DNA of 64,000 nucleotides from Methylobacterium tardum (GCF_023546765.1 NZ_CP097484.1:3194001-3258000), one strand, 5' to 3'. Counted from the first letter of the stretch, positions 8,948 to 17,880 are shown. The notes: generated by a model not told the origin, from the sequence alone. Made by a program: numbers and translations.

Positions 8948-9232
8948 TCATGACCGCGACGGCTGCCAGTCCGGATTGACGTGGAATCTAACTGGGTTGT
9001 CGGGCGTCATCTCGTGTTCTCGAGCGGCTGGCGTCATCTCTCGCAGGTCCCGCATCGTGTTCGAGGTTAATCCTCCACTCTGCCCTCAACTCGCGCTCGT
9101 CCATGAGCCAAAACTCCAGTTGATACCCGATAGGCCGGTGTTTCGGTCCCACAAGTCGTAGGCGCACTCCCGGATCTGATCGTGCGAAATCACCGGGTCC
9201 GCCGCATCATCGGCTGCTGGATCTTCGCTCAT
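8948..9232 (-). pseudogene. DUF2934-type protein, frameshifted
   Basis: From the ATG at 9232 the minus strand reads MSEDPAADDAADPV, then DQIRECAYDLWDRN, the start of a DUF2934 domain. The expected continuation (RPIGYQLEFWLMDEREL) is present but in another frame; one base is missing near 9139. As read the frame stops at 9086, whereas the restored frame runs to 8948. DUF2934 proteins are small and of unknown function. It lies directly downstream of the nuoD relic, so both probably decayed together. Confidence 0.6.
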
Positions 9233-9312
9233 TCGCTAGCCTCATCTGAACCGTCGAACGTCGAAGACAGCAACTTATTGTCCGATGCTGGCCTGACACC
9301 TCGTTCCGCTGG

Positions 9313-9579
9313 TCAGCGGTCTACTTCGCCGAAGATGATGTCGAGCGTGCCGGGCACGCAGAACACATCGGCCCGTAGGTGACCGCGACATAGCCAGTCC
9401 ATCGCCTAAAGATGCGCGAAGCAGGGATCAGATCTTACAGCGCAAGGCCCGGGTCATCCCGTCGGACACGAGATGAATGCTGAACTCGCCCTTCGGCGCC
9501 TCGGTCGCCACGTAGGCCTCGGCCGGACCGGCTCGAAGCTTGCTGAACTGGCCTCTGCCCCTGCCAAATGCAGTCTTCA
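9313..9579 (-). pseudogene. nuoD: nuoD tail relic (NADH-quinone oxidoreductase subunit D)
   Basis: The minus strand encodes the C-terminal part of a NuoD-like 49-kDa subunit: [21 protein letters not shown], then [14 protein letters not shown] and finally [10 protein letters not shown] followed by a stop at 9313. At least two nonsense codons (after CKI, and in FAHL*AMD) and a frameshift interrupt it. The upstream nine-tenths of the gene is absent. It is a fragment of a respiratory gene far from any nuo operon, presumably left by rearrangement or transfer. Confidence 0.7.
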
Positions 9580-9699
9580 TGCAGTTGGTGTCGGTTCTGG
9601 CACCCTGCGGCCCGCGGGAGAGCAACCGGCGCGTCCCAGGATCCCGCTGCACGCTCACTGTGTTCCAGGAGTGCCCTCCCTTGTTGCCGGAATGCGGTG

Positions 9700-10563
9700 A
9701 TGTCGCTCCAGAGCGAACCCAGCCTCTCTCTCGTCCGTCTTCCCGAGGTTACGCTCAACGTCGCTTCGGCTGGGCCGAAGGATGGTGCACTCACCATCCT
9801 ACTTCATGGCTTTCCGGAGTTCTGGTTCGGCTGGCGTCATCAGATCGACGCGCTCGCACGAGCAGGCCTGCACGTCGTTGCTCCAGACCAGCGCGGGTAC
9901 AACCTCAGCAGCAAGCCGGTGGACATTGCTGCCTACCACCTGGATCGTGTGGCAGACGACGTGATCGCACTCGCTGACAGTTACGGGGCGAGCACGTTCG
10001 ACGTGGTGGGGCATGACTGGGGCGGCATCGTCGGATGGTGGCTCGCCTCGCGATCTCCGGAGCGCGTTCGGCGCCTTGTCATCCTGAATGCCCCCCATCC
10101 GGATGTGCTCGCGAGCTACGCTCGCCGCCACCCCACTCAGGCACTCCGGGTCTTCTACTTTGGGGCTTTCCAGGTGCCTTGGCTGCCGGAAGCTGGCCTC
10201 CGAGCGGCCAACTTCCTGGCCATGCGCCAGGCGCTTCGTTTGACGAGCAAGGCCGGTACGTTCAGCCACGCCGATCTGAACCGCTACTGTGAAGCGTGGG
10301 CACAGCCCGGTGCTCTGACCGGGATGCTGAACTGGTATCGCGCGCTGCGCTTGAAGGACCGCTCCGAACGCGCGCCGATCGATGCACCGACCCTGATCGT
10401 GTGGGGAAGGAAAGATCCGGCGCTAAGCCCGCGTCTCGCCGCGGAAAGCCTCAGCCTCTGCACGCAGGGCAGGATCGAGTGGTTGCCGGCCGCAACACAC
10501 TGGTTGCACCATGAAGAGCCGGACCGCGTCAGCGCCGCGCTGACCAGCTTTCTCGGTTCATAA
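9700..10563 (+). CDS. alpha/beta hydrolase (epoxide hydrolase / haloalkane dehalogenase group)
   Basis: Encodes 287 residues. The oxyanion motif HGFPEFW begins at residue 36, the nucleophile is Asp106 in GHDWGG and the general-base histidine is His267 in [10 protein letters not shown], with a tryptophan-rich cap domain between. An aspartate nucleophile distinguishes this group (epoxide hydrolases, dehalogenases) from serine esterases. It likely opens epoxides or removes halide in the cytoplasm. The ATG at 9700 is chosen because the fold begins right after it; a longer frame overlaps the nuoD relic and looks spurious. Confidence 0.8.
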   Translation: MSLQSEPSLSLVRLPEVTLNVASAGPKDGALTILLHGFPEFWFGWRHQIDALARAGLHVVAPDQRGYNLSSKPVDIAAYHLDRVADDVIALADSYGASTFDVVGHDWGGIVGWWLASRSPERVRRLVILNAPHPDVLASYARRHPTQALRVFYFGAFQVPWLPEAGLRAANFLAMRQALRLTSKAGTFSHADLNRYCEAWAQPGALTGMLNWYRALRLKDRSERAPIDAPTLIVWGRKDPALSPRLAAESLSLCTQGRIEWLPAATHWLHHEEPDRVSAALTSFLGS

Positions 10564-10672
10564 TGCTCGCTCGGTTCGGCCTGCACCTCGTACTTGGGCC
10601 GGATCGTTGGACAGAATCCGAGTTCCGCGCTGATCAGGGATCCAACGCTGGCCTGCGGCTACAGGCCCGCAA

Positions 10673-11092
10673 ATGAGCGGAAATCCAGATTTGGTTGAGC
10701 AACATCTCTCCTGGTCAGAACCGGGAATGTGGGCTGTGATGGCTCTGGCTGCCGTGTTCCTCTGCCTCGGTGGCTTGTTCATCGTCTCTCCGTCCGCCGG
10801 TGCTGCTATCTTCGGCATCCCGGCGCCGAGCGGCGTCCCGGCGGGCTACCTGCGAGCCATCGGCTTTCGCGATGTGGCCCTGGCTCTCTACCTAGCCGGC
10901 CTCGCCTGCTTCTCGACGCGCCGAGCCGTGTGCCTGGTGTTGATGGCGAGCGTGTTCATTCCCTTCTGCGACGTCATCCTCGTCTGGATGTCCGATTCCG
11001 CAACCTTCTGGCAGATCGCACTGCACGGGGTGAGCGGAGCCGGTCTGGTCCTCATTGCAGCTTTGATATCTCTGAGCGCGAAACGTGCATGA
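10673..11092 (+). CDS. DUF4267-type small membrane protein
   Basis: Encodes 139 residues with four hydrophobic segments (about 20-42, 64-80, 86-104 and 112-133). The pattern, including the GIP...SGVPAGYLRAIGFRD motif, matches DUF4267 integral membrane proteins of unknown function. It follows the hydrolase gene by 110 bases on the same strand and could share its transcript. The membrane location is clear from the sequence; no activity can be assigned. Confidence 0.7.
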   Translation: MSGNPDLVEQHLSWSEPGMWAVMALAAVFLCLGGLFIVSPSAGAAIFGIPAPSGVPAGYLRAIGFRDVALALYLAGLACFSTRRAVCLVLMASVFIPFCDVILVWMSDSATFWQIALHGVSGAGLVLIAALISLSAKRA

Positions 11093-11155
11093 GTCCCGCG
11101 AGCGGCCGCTGGCGGGACACATGGAGAGCGTGCCTGCGGACCGGGCTGCTAGAAA

Positions 11156-12688
11156 TCAGATCCGCCGAATTGCCAGCGCCACGTCCGTGATCAAAGGCGG
11201 CAGGACGACCTGCAGTCCCGCAGAAGCGTGCGCGATTGCCGTATTCGTTCCGCGTGGGTGGCCCGCCTCCGTGTTCCACGCGGTGACGGCGTAGCGCCCG
11301 GTTCGCAGACAGGGAAGCGACAGTCGGCCGGAGACCGGGGGCGCGTCATGACGCACCTGCCCGTTCGCCGCCAGTGCATCCGTGCGCAGGCACCAGACAA
11401 CCGCTTGATCCGCATCTCCGCAGGCAAAAGCCCTGACTCCCGGCACTTCGACGTCAACCTCCTCACTGAGGTTGCGCCGCCGGAAGCGGTGCCAGTCGAT
11501 CAACGGCAGGAAACCGGCAAGGCTGCGCTGAGCTGCCCGCATCCCGTTGCTCAGGCGATGTGGATGGCGGTTTGGCCAACGCATCCCGCCGCCAGCCCCG
11601 CCGCTGGCCAGATGTGCCCATTGCAGGTGGCGGAAGTACTCGTCGTCGAACGGCTCGGGCAGGGTGACATGCCGGTCCTTGAAGCTGTGGATCGGACCGT
11701 GCTCCGTGTCGAGAAACGGCCGGCCGTCGTGGATCGCAGCGAGGCTCTCGCGAACGATCCGCCCCATGGCGATGGCAGGGTCCACGGTGTTGCGCGGATC
11801 GTCGATCGTGCCCTCGGCGTAGATATGGATCGTCGCAAAATCGAGATCGGGATGGCGGAAGATCGGCTCTGCCAAAGGCAGGTGCGGACGCCACACGAGT
11901 TCGGGTCCGAACAGGGACACTGTCTGGGGATGACTGCGTCCGTAGAGCTTCGTCTCCAGGGCGCGGACGTGCTGGCTTAGGTCCGCGATGAAGGGCAGGA
12001 AGCCGTCGGCGCAGCCCTCCGCGTGTGCGGGGTGGATTTCATTCCAGAGATCCCAGCCGAACAGCACGCCCGAACCGCCCCAGCGCTCGACAGCGAACGT
12101 GAGGCGGTTCTTGATCGCGCCCCGAACAGCCTCGTCCAGGAGGAAGCGGGAGGGATTGGCCAGCGGCCCGCCGTTGCGCTGGTTGTAGGGGTGATGGCGC
12201 CAGTGGAGCCACATCCAGAAGGTGTCGAAGGGGGTGAGCAGGATGCGCAAGCCCACCTTCCCACACAGGCCGAAGAGATCATCCCAAAGGCGGACCATTG
12301 CCGGCACAAACTGGCCGAGCGGGCGCTCGATGTAGCGGTGGCGCACCTGTGCATATTCCAGCATGAGGCGCAGGCACGTGACGCCGTGATCAACGAGGTA
12401 CCGAAGGTGTGCCTCAACTCCAGGCAAGTCGCGTCGTCGGAAGAGGCCGGCCAACTCGTCCCAGCTGATTGCGTCGTTCTGACCAATCGGCGTCCAGGGC
12501 TCGCCGGTCTCCGTCATGAAGTAGGGCACACCAGGTTCGGCAACTCGGATCCAAGGTAGCGGGTCGGACTTCTGATGCCCGGCGCCGTCTGCGCCCGAGA
12601 GTTCTCCATCATCGGAGGTGAGGAGAGGCGCTGCGCCGTGTGAGGAACTGAGAGCGAAATGGTAGGCGCGGGGATCGTGCTCGTGCAT
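11156..12688 (-). CDS. glycosyl hydrolase family 5-like (cellulase/mannanase fold)
   Basis: Encodes 510 residues. A TIM-barrel retaining glycosidase is indicated by the acid/base motif DLWNEIHP (Glu near 214) and the nucleophile motif LDTEHGP (Glu near 328), with the aromatic-rich FDTFWMWLHWRHHPYN between. Residues 430-510 form a beta-rich C-terminal module. It lacks a signal peptide, so it is either cytoplasmic or exported by another route. It may act on beta-linked glucans or mannans; the exact substrate cannot be read. Convergent with the DUF4267 gene. Confidence 0.75.
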   Translation of the reverse strand: MHEHDPRAYHFALSSSHGAAPLLTSDDGELSGADGAGHQKSDPLPWIRVAEPGVPYFMTETGEPWTPIGQNDAISWDELAGLFRRRDLPGVEAHLRYLVDHGVTCLRLMLEYAQVRHRYIERPLGQFVPAMVRLWDDLFGLCGKVGLRILLTPFDTFWMWLHWRHHPYNQRNGGPLANPSRFLLDEAVRGAIKNRLTFAVERWGGSGVLFGWDLWNEIHPAHAEGCADGFLPFIADLSQHVRALETKLYGRSHPQTVSLFGPELVWRPHLPLAEPIFRHPDLDFATIHIYAEGTIDDPRNTVDPAIAMGRIVRESLAAIHDGRPFLDTEHGPIHSFKDRHVTLPEPFDDEYFRHLQWAHLASGGAGGGMRWPNRHPHRLSNGMRAAQRSLAGFLPLIDWHRFRRRNLSEEVDVEVPGVRAFACGDADQAVVWCLRTDALAANGQVRHDAPPVSGRLSLPCLRTGRYAVTAWNTEAGHPRGTNTAIAHASAGLQVVLPPLITDVALAIRRI

Positions 12689-13049
12689 CCGACGTCACTA
12701 CAGGGGCCACAGGCTCGTAGCGAGCCCATGCCAAAGACAGTGTGGCATTCTGGAGAGCTCGTGATGCCGCTACCTGGGATCTGGCCTGCAGGCCGGATGC
12801 CGCCGGGCGGAAGCGATCGTGCGCGCTGGAGGCGAATGAGACGGCCAACGCGTCGACCCTAGGGCCTCCGAACGAATGACTATTGCAGCAGATCAGACAG
12901 AGATCGACGGCATGCCCGCGTGACCGCGGGAACCTCAAGAAGTGCACCATCGAGCATTGCTACCGCCTCGCGTGTAAGGAGCGGAACGAGGACGGGCACC
13001 CCAATTGCGAGATAGCGCAGTACTAGCACACCAACCTCACGTCCTCTTT
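12689..13049. other. intergenic region without recognised gene
   Basis: About 360 bases upstream of the glycosyl hydrolase. No supported reading frame. It ends at the 35-bp direct repeat. Confidence 0.4.
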
Positions 13050-13084
13050 CCTATCAATGACTTAGCCGTGCTCGCGTTCAAATC
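13050..13084. repeat. 35-bp direct repeat, left copy (candidate attachment site)
   Basis: CCTATCAATGACTTAGCCGT followed by GCTCGCGTTCAAATC. It matches 22893-22927 at 34 of 35 positions in the same orientation. The right copy abuts a tRNA 3' remnant, the usual context of integrase target sites, so this pair may mark the ends of a 9.8-kb integrated segment. Confidence 0.6.
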
Positions 13085-13223
13085 TGCATCGGCTGCTCTC
13101 GTTGGAAAGATCGGATCCACACGGCGCTGACACAACGCCGCAAGCAGCAGCGGCTTATCGCATCGCACCCCATATCTGTTGCAGCGCACGTAGGGCTCGA
13201 CCCTGCGCTTTACGGAGTACCCC

Positions 13224-13385
13224 ATGTCGAATTTGAAAGACCGTGCAGCTGCGCGCATCGCTCTCGTGCCCGCGGCCGTCGCACCTGGGTATGCGGATGC
13301 AATGGCGCGGCTACCACGTGTTCAGATTTCCAAGCGCCGCCCTTCGGCAGACCGTGATCTACCAGCGGTAGGTTCGTTCAACTAA
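13224..13385 (+). CDS. hypothetical small basic protein
   Basis: Encodes 53 residues beginning MSNLKDRAAARIALV. A GGAG ribosome site lies 6 bases before the ATG, and a terminator hairpin (13393-13416) follows the stop by 8 bases, which together support a real gene. No domain is recognised. It lies just inside the left direct repeat. Confidence 0.4.
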   Translation: MSNLKDRAAARIALVPAAVAPGYADAMARLPRVQISKRRPSADRDLPAVGSFN

Positions 13386-13392
13386 GGCAGAC

Positions 13393-13416
13393 GGCCCGCT
13401 CCTCAGAGGGCGGGCC
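13393..13416 (+). terminator. intrinsic terminator hairpin
   Basis: Seven-base arms GGCCCGC / GCGGGCC with an internal CCT/AGG extension. It falls between the plus-strand small gene (13224-13385) and the minus-strand frame ending at 13417 and could serve both. No long T run is present. Confidence 0.45.
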
Positions 13417-13635
13417 TCACGCCACCTTCAAACTCGCAACCCGCAGGCCGGCTTTCCGCATGCATATGCGCAGCCCAAGGACCGCCAGCTTCCCTCTAAG
13501 CCCGGCGAGAGCCTCGCGAAGCGCCGCCTCGTCCTGCCAGCACCCTGCGGCCAACAGAGCAGCTGCATCATTGGCGGTCGCCTCGGCCTTCTCCCACAGC
13601 CGGGCGATGGTCCGCGAACACCGTGGCCGCTGCAC
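13417..13635 (-). CDS. possible small helical protein
   Basis: A 72-codon frame with strong helical character (TIARLWEKAEATANDAAALL, then EAALREALAGLRGKLAVLG) and a basic tail. The likely start is GTG 13635, because further upstream the frame loses coding character. No clear ribosome site and no recognised family. It overlaps no other candidate gene. Confidence 0.35.
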   Translation of the reverse strand: MQRPRCSRTIARLWEKAEATANDAAALLAAGCWQDEAALREALAGLRGKLAVLGLRICMRKAGLRVASLKVA

Positions 13636-13792
13636 TGGCAGTGTGTGCGATCTGCTGCCGGGAGCACCACGTAAATTAGGTGTGAGCTGTCGCCAATTCT
13701 CGCAGTTCTCACCGGCAAGTCTCTGTTGAACAATTTGGGCTCGACAGGCGTTTGTGCTCGATCCCGAACACGGGACAATTGAGGAAACGCCT

Positions 13793-14059
13793 ATGAACAC
13801 GAAGATTCTCGGCCTGGCGGCCGCTCTTGCCGTTGCTCTGACAGGCTCGGCTTACGCTCAGCAGCCCGCCGGCGGTGGGAGCGCAACCGGCAATATGAAC
13901 AATCCGGGCTCCGTGAAGAGCGAGGGGCAGAAGGCAACCGAAGAGGCGACGGGTACGAGCACCCGCTCACCTGCAGCTGGCGCCGCAGCGGTACCTGGAA
14001 CAGGAACCGCACGCCCTGGCGTCGGCGCAGGAGGAAGCACCACGGCACCGGCTCGGTAA
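13793..14059 (+). CDS. small secreted glycine/alanine-rich protein
   Basis: Encodes 88 residues with a clear Sec signal peptide (MNTKILGLAAALAVALTGS, cleavage after AYA near residue 22). The mature part is low-complexity, rich in glycine, threonine, alanine and proline. A GAGGAAA ribosome site precedes ATG 13793. Such periplasmic proteins are common in Methylobacterium-type genomes; function is unknown. Confidence 0.65.
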   Translation: MNTKILGLAAALAVALTGSAYAQQPAGGGSATGNMNNPGSVKSEGQKATEEATGTSTRSPAAGAAAVPGTGTARPGVGAGGSTTAPAR

Positions 14060-14347
14060 AATCCGCGGCGCAACGGCACCCTGAGGCGTCCTCGCCCTCG
14101 AGCAGATGACAGCGGGGAACTCTGATCCGTACAACCGGTTGGCCCGGCAACTGTGTCGAGCAGAACCGTCCTTACGGTGCTCGACATTGGTTTCGCCCGG
14201 CCCAGGATCATCTCTCCTTGGTCGGGCTCTTCTGTCCGTCAGCAACACAAAGATACAAATCTGCGACGCCTTGTGCTTCCCGTGACGGGATCCGGCGTGC
14301 AGCAAACCGGGTTTTTGCTTCACGCTTCTGGATAGGAGATGATCCTG

Positions 14348-14758
14348 ATGAAACGTCTTGCTCTTGCCTCAACGGCGGTGCTGGCCGCGCTCGCTTTCGT
14401 TCCGACTGGTGTTGATGCACGCGGCTTTGGCGGCGGTGGTTTCCACGGTGGCGGCTTTGGCGGCGGGTTCCGTGGCGCTGGGTTCCGCGGTGGCCTTGGA
14501 GGCTTTCGGGGTGGGTACGGCGGCTTCCGCGGCGGGTATGGTCGTTACGGCTACGGATACGGTCGTGGATACGGCTACGGCGGCCTGGGACTTGGCCTCG
14601 GCTTGGCCACAGGTGCCGCCCTCGGATACGGCCTCGCTGGCGGGTACGGCTATCCCTACGGCGGCTACGGCTACGACGGCTACGCCCCCGTGGGCTACTA
14701 TGGCGCCCCGTACGGCTACTACCGCCGGCCTTACGGCTACGGGTACTACGGCTACTGA
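14348..14758 (+). CDS. secreted glycine/tyrosine-rich protein
   Basis: Encodes 136 residues: a signal peptide (MKRLALASTAVLAALAF, cleavage near residue 24) followed by glycine-rich repeats (GGGFHGGGFGGGF) that pass into GY repeats (GGYGYPYGGYGYDGY). A hydrophobic glycine/leucine segment lies between (GGLGLGLGLATGAALGYGLA). ATG 14348 has AGGAG 9 bases upstream and is preferred over ATG 14339. Probably periplasmic or surface-exposed and structural; no enzyme motif. Confidence 0.7.
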   Translation: MKRLALASTAVLAALAFVPTGVDARGFGGGGFHGGGFGGGFRGAGFRGGLGGFRGGYGGFRGGYGRYGYGYGRGYGYGGLGLGLGLATGAALGYGLAGGYGYPYGGYGYDGYAPVGYYGAPYGYYRRPYGYGYYGY

Positions 14759-14964
14759 GCGCGACGCACGGGCGCCATACACGCGCCCGTAACCGAGGCC
14801 TCTCCATCGTGCTTTCGAGCCAAGTTGCGTATCGGCTCGGTCACGCTGGTGAGATCGGACGCTCGTCCGCCCCGTGAGCAGTTCGGGGCGGGGGCGAGCG
14901 GACGAGCCTGCCGGAACCCATGTGGTCCGTACGCCTTCCTCTCACAACGCAAAGGGAGGCCAGC

Positions 14965-15189
14965 ATGGGACACGACGTAGACGCGGCGCGCGAAGCCCTC
15001 GGCACGTATCGCAGGCCCCCACTACAGCGTGAGAACAAGAACATCACGCCGGAAGCGGGCTGCAGCGGCCCGCACTCTCCAGGACGCCTAATGCTCGATG
15101 TTGGCGAGGCACCTGAGAGCGGCGGGTACGACAACCGGCCGGACATGCCCCGGCCCGACAACGCCAAGGGCGGCCATAGCGCTGGCTGA
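14965..15189 (+). CDS. hypothetical protein
   Basis: Encodes 74 polar residues beginning MGHDVDAAREALGTY. GGGAGG lies 6 bases before ATG 14965. Composition is charged and proline-rich, suggesting a disordered cytoplasmic protein. No family is recognised. It is followed 30 bases later by another small plus-strand gene, so the two may be cotranscribed. Confidence 0.5.
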   Translation: MGHDVDAAREALGTYRRPPLQRENKNITPEAGCSGPHSPGRLMLDVGEAPESGGYDNRPDMPRPDNAKGGHSAG

Positions 15190-15219
15190 CGTGCAACGAT
15201 GTGATCGGAGACCCAGCAC

Positions 15220-15438
15220 GTGGAAGCCAATGACCTGAAGCAACCGCCCTTTCGCGTGCTCACATTCCGTGACGGGCAGCAGGTGATCGCCGAGGATGTC
15301 GAGACCGAGGTGGCTGCACGGACCCGCTTCGCCTCAGCGGTTGACCTCTGCAAGACCCGCGACGACGCCCACGGCCATCATGTCGAGCTGCATGCCGGGT
15401 CGGAAGTGCTGGACAGGTGGTCCAGCGCTGACGCCTGA
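15220..15438 (+). CDS. hypothetical protein
   Basis: Encodes 72 residues from GTG 15220 (GGAG 9 bases upstream). The sequence has a regular strand/helix pattern (FRVLTFRDGQQVIAEDVETE, then AARTRFASAVDLC) like small stress-associated proteins of alphaproteobacteria, but no named family fits. It is likely cotranscribed with the preceding small gene. Confidence 0.5.
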   Translation: MEANDLKQPPFRVLTFRDGQQVIAEDVETEVAARTRFASAVDLCKTRDDAHGHHVELHAGSEVLDRWSSADA

Positions 15439-15489
15439 TGTCGCTGGCCGTACTGGCAGACTGACCCGCGATTGCCGCAGGCGGTCGGC

Positions 15490-15885
15490 TTACGAGCTAA
15501 TCCCCCGCGCTGCCAGCACGGCGCGAAGTGCTTGTGCGAGCCCTTCGAGCGCGAACGGCTTACGCAGGAAGCGTGCTCCCATCGGCATCTGCTCCTCGCT
15601 CGGCCGCTCCACTCCCGACACAATCAAGATCGCGACCTCTGGCCAACGCGCCGCCACGGCTTTTGCCAGGGTGAAGCCGCTCAAAGGCTCACCGGCGAGG
15701 TCGACGTCTGCAACCATGGCCACGAGCTCGGGACGGGCCGCCAAGTGGGCCTGAGCCGCCTCCACTGTCGAAGCCTCGGCGACCTCGTACCCAGCATCCC
15801 GCAACGCCGCAGCCGCTTCCATGAGCTGCACGGGATCGTCCTCGACAATCAGCACGGCAAGCCGCGGCGTGAAGGCGTCCGCCAT
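15490..15885 (-). CDS. receiver-only response regulator (CheY-like)
   Basis: Encodes 131 residues forming one receiver domain. The acidic pair is Asp16-Asp17 (VEDDP), the phospho-acceptor is Asp60 (VADVDLAGE), the switch serine is Ser90 and the conserved lysine is Lys109 (RKPF). It lacks an output domain, so it works by protein contact in a phosphorelay. No histidine kinase is adjacent. ATG 15885 has GGAGA 7 bases upstream. A second protein of the same type is at 20558. Confidence 0.85.
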   Translation of the reverse strand: MADAFTPRLAVLIVEDDPVQLMEAAAALRDAGYEVAEASTVEAAQAHLAARPELVAMVADVDLAGEPLSGFTLAKAVAARWPEVAILIVSGVERPSEEQMPMGARFLRKPFALEGLAQALRAVLAARGISS

Positions 15886-16038
15886 TCAGGATCTCCGCAC
15901 AACCAATGCGGCATCAACGCAGCTGACCCTGATTGTGTGTCACTCGATCGCACCGGGCTCGGGCTGCTGCCGGCCGATCCGCGCGGGGTCCATTTGGGTG
16001 ACGTTGCCGTGCCGATCCCGGTACGCCCGGGTAGTGAG

Positions 16039-16062
16039 CTCACTGGCGTTTCCGCCAGTGAG
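16039..16062. repeat. perfect 10-bp inverted repeat
   Basis: CTCACTGGCG-TTTC-CGCCAGTGAG, a perfect hairpin with a four-base loop, 50 bases beyond the stop of the minus-strand DUF4142 gene. It lacks a T run. It could be a 3' stabilising hairpin or a protein-binding site. Confidence 0.5.
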
Positions 16063-16111
16063 ATCCGAGCTGACGTACTACAGGGCAAGTGTACGTCCAG
16101 GCCCGTTGGCC

Positions 16112-16639
16112 TTACTTGGCGAGATCCTCGGCCATCTTCTGGTGGTGCTCAACGATCGGCAGCGTCTTCTCCGCAAACGCCTTCAGATCCGCGTTATCGC
16201 CGCCCTTTGCGTAGCGCCTGTACAGGTCGACCGTATCCTTGTGGCCCGAAATCTGATCGGAGCGGTATTGCTTCTCGAAATCGTCGCCGTTCAAACCCTT
16301 AAGTTTATCGAGCATGCTCTGGTGCTTGCTGTCGAGAGAACCCGGAATGTCCGCCTTCACCTTGCCACTTTGAACCAGGTTTTTCATGGTCTCGCTCGAT
16401 GTGGTGTGATCGGCAATCATCTTGTTTGCGAAGTCGTTGACCTTCGTGTCTTTCTTCTCCTGAGCAAGCTTGCTCGACTGGATTTCGAACATGTCACTGA
16501 TAGCAGCCTCAGTGACGAAGTCCTGCGTATTCGGGCTGGCGCCAACCAACGAGTTCAGACCAGTCTTCTCGGACACGCTCTCGGCGAGAGCTGGGCTCGT
16601 CAAAACCAGGCATATAGCTAAGGTAGTGAGCTTCTTCAT
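16112..16639 (-). CDS. DUF4142 periplasmic protein
   Basis: Encodes 175 residues with a signal peptide (MKKLTTLAICLVLTSPALA). The mature part is a DUF4142 ferritin-like helical bundle: DFVTEAAISDMFEIQSSKLA near residue 40, HTTSSETMKNLV near 78 and a C-terminal ALPIVEHHQKM-type helix. Family members are periplasmic and often stress-induced, without a proven activity. AGGAGG precedes ATG 16639 closely, indicating strong translation. Its composition is less GC-rich than its neighbours. Confidence 0.85.
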   Translation of the reverse strand: MKKLTTLAICLVLTSPALAESVSEKTGLNSLVGASPNTQDFVTEAAISDMFEIQSSKLAQEKKDTKVNDFANKMIADHTTSSETMKNLVQSGKVKADIPGSLDSKHQSMLDKLKGLNGDDFEKQYRSDQISGHKDTVDLYRRYAKGGDNADLKAFAEKTLPIVEHHQKMAEDLAK

Positions 16640-16818
16640 AACGGTCCCTCCTGATTTGTGTCAGGAAACTGTGGAGCGCCGATGCCGTTCCGCACGAAAC
16701 ATTTGGCCCACCGCGGTGGTCCGGCGTGACTGGCCTCGCAAGAGGCTGGCGAGCCGTACCTTGGGCACGAACAGTCACCTGTCGGCGTTCCTCACCGCCT
16801 GTGTTGCGTAGCCGGAGA

Positions 16819-17013
16819 ATGGCCTTGGAGATCGTTAGCCCGTTCGCGCCACCGAGGAAGAGGAGGAAGAGCGGGTTGCTGAACCCCGCCCCTCGCGGTC
16901 CAGACGATCGAGGAGACAGCACATTCCAGGCGGGCATGTTTGCGCTGATCGCGCTCGATCTCGTCATCAGGTTCGGGGCCGACCTCTGGCATCTGCTACA
17001 GCCTATCGGGTAA
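16819..17013 (+). CDS. possible small membrane protein
   Basis: A 64-codon frame with a basic N-terminal half and a hydrophobic segment at the end (MFALIALDLVIRFGADLW). The ribosome site is poorly placed (GGAG only 1-2 bases from the ATG). The hydrophobic tail is the only support. Confidence 0.3.
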   Translation: MALEIVSPFAPPRKRRKSGLLNPAPRGPDDRGDSTFQAGMFALIALDLVIRFGADLWHLLQPIG

Positions 17014-17083
17014 CCGGAGCTGCGGCGAGGAGCCGACTGGGCTGGCCGGGGCGACGGTGCGGGCTAGCTCGCCGCGATATGGA

Positions 17084-17191
17084 TCAGCCCGCGCCTCCCC
17101 AAAACTGAACCAGTGCCACGAACATCCCGGGGATCGTTTCGCCCGCAATCGGCGCGAACAAGGCGAGCACGGACACTGATAAGATCAGCAC
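17084..17191 (-). CDS. possible tiny hydrophobic peptide
   Basis: From GTG 17191 the minus strand encodes 35 residues with one transmembrane-like stretch (LILSVSVLALFAPIAGETI) ending in an aromatic, glycine-rich tail. A stop codon lies just upstream in frame. Coding is suggested only by the hydrophobic pattern. Confidence 0.3.
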   Translation of the reverse strand: MLILSVSVLALFAPIAGETIPGMFVALVQFWGGAG

Positions 17192-17394
17192 GATCGCGGC
17201 ATTTCCTTACCGTTTGCCGTGATCAGGTTCAGGCTTGGGCGGCTCCCAGTCCCGATAAATCCGGCGCTCATCGGGTGGCAGGAACATGAACAGCGGTGAG
17301 GCAGGGCAGGCACTGATAGGATGTTGATGCGAGTCGACGCGCCAGTTTGCCCCCGTTCCTCGCGTCGTCTTGGCGGTGGACAGGGAACCGACAC

Positions 17395-17421
17395 AAGAAA
17401 GCCCGCAGCGGCGAACCGGGC
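17395..17421 (-). repeat. GC-rich hairpin repeat, copy 3
   Basis: GAAAGCCCGCAGCGGCGAAC followed by CGGGC. Read on the minus strand it has the family layout GCCCGG ... GCGGGCTTTC with a T-rich end. It is a diverged copy of 500-536. Confidence 0.5.
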
Positions 17422-17451
17422 GATCGCGAGCCGCTCGCCGGCTCGCGATCG
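17421..17451. repeat. perfect 12-bp inverted repeat
   Basis: Arms CGATCGCGAGCC and GGCTCGCGATCG around a seven-base loop, directly adjoining hairpin repeat copy 3 and about 70 bases before the start of the secreted-protein gene at 17525. Confidence 0.6.
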
Positions 17452-17524
17452 CTCTATCGAGTCGGGAAACAAGGTGGATCAGCGGGGTTCCCCGTCCCAA
17501 GTGCATCCATCATGTGAGGTCTTC

Positions 17525-17752
17525 GTGAGCACACGGTTCGTTGGTATCCTGGCCGGTATGGCACTCACGCTCGGCGTGATCGTCTCGGCTCCGGCACTCG
17601 CCCAAGACTCCTCGGGTGGAGGCACTGGCAGTGGGCTTGATCGTGGCACTGAAGCGGCCCGAGCAAATGACCGCACCGCCGGGGTACGGTCTGGTCCGGG
17701 GCGGAGCTACTACCATCGGCATCGTCGTCATCACCGGCACCACCGTCGCTGA
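17525..17752 (+). CDS. small secreted histidine-rich protein
   Basis: Encodes 75 residues from GTG 17525: a signal peptide (RFVGILAGMALTLGVIVSA, cleavage after ALA near residue 26), a glycine/serine-rich linker and a basic C-terminus of clustered histidine and arginine (YYHRHRRHHRHHRR). The histidine cluster could bind metal or acidic polymers; this is inference. GAGGT lies 6 bases upstream of the start. Confidence 0.55.
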   Translation: MSTRFVGILAGMALTLGVIVSAPALAQDSSGGGTGSGLDRGTEAARANDRTAGVRSGPGRSYYHRHRRHHRHHRR

Positions 17753-17880
17753 CCCAGAGCTACTCCACGGGCACGTGCTCCTCGCCGTAGCCCAAGAGGT
17801 GCCGCCACGGCCGGCTCCTCTGGTATGTGAGGCCGGCCGGGCGCGAGTTGCTCGAGGCGATAGGAGCGCGGGATCCCGAG

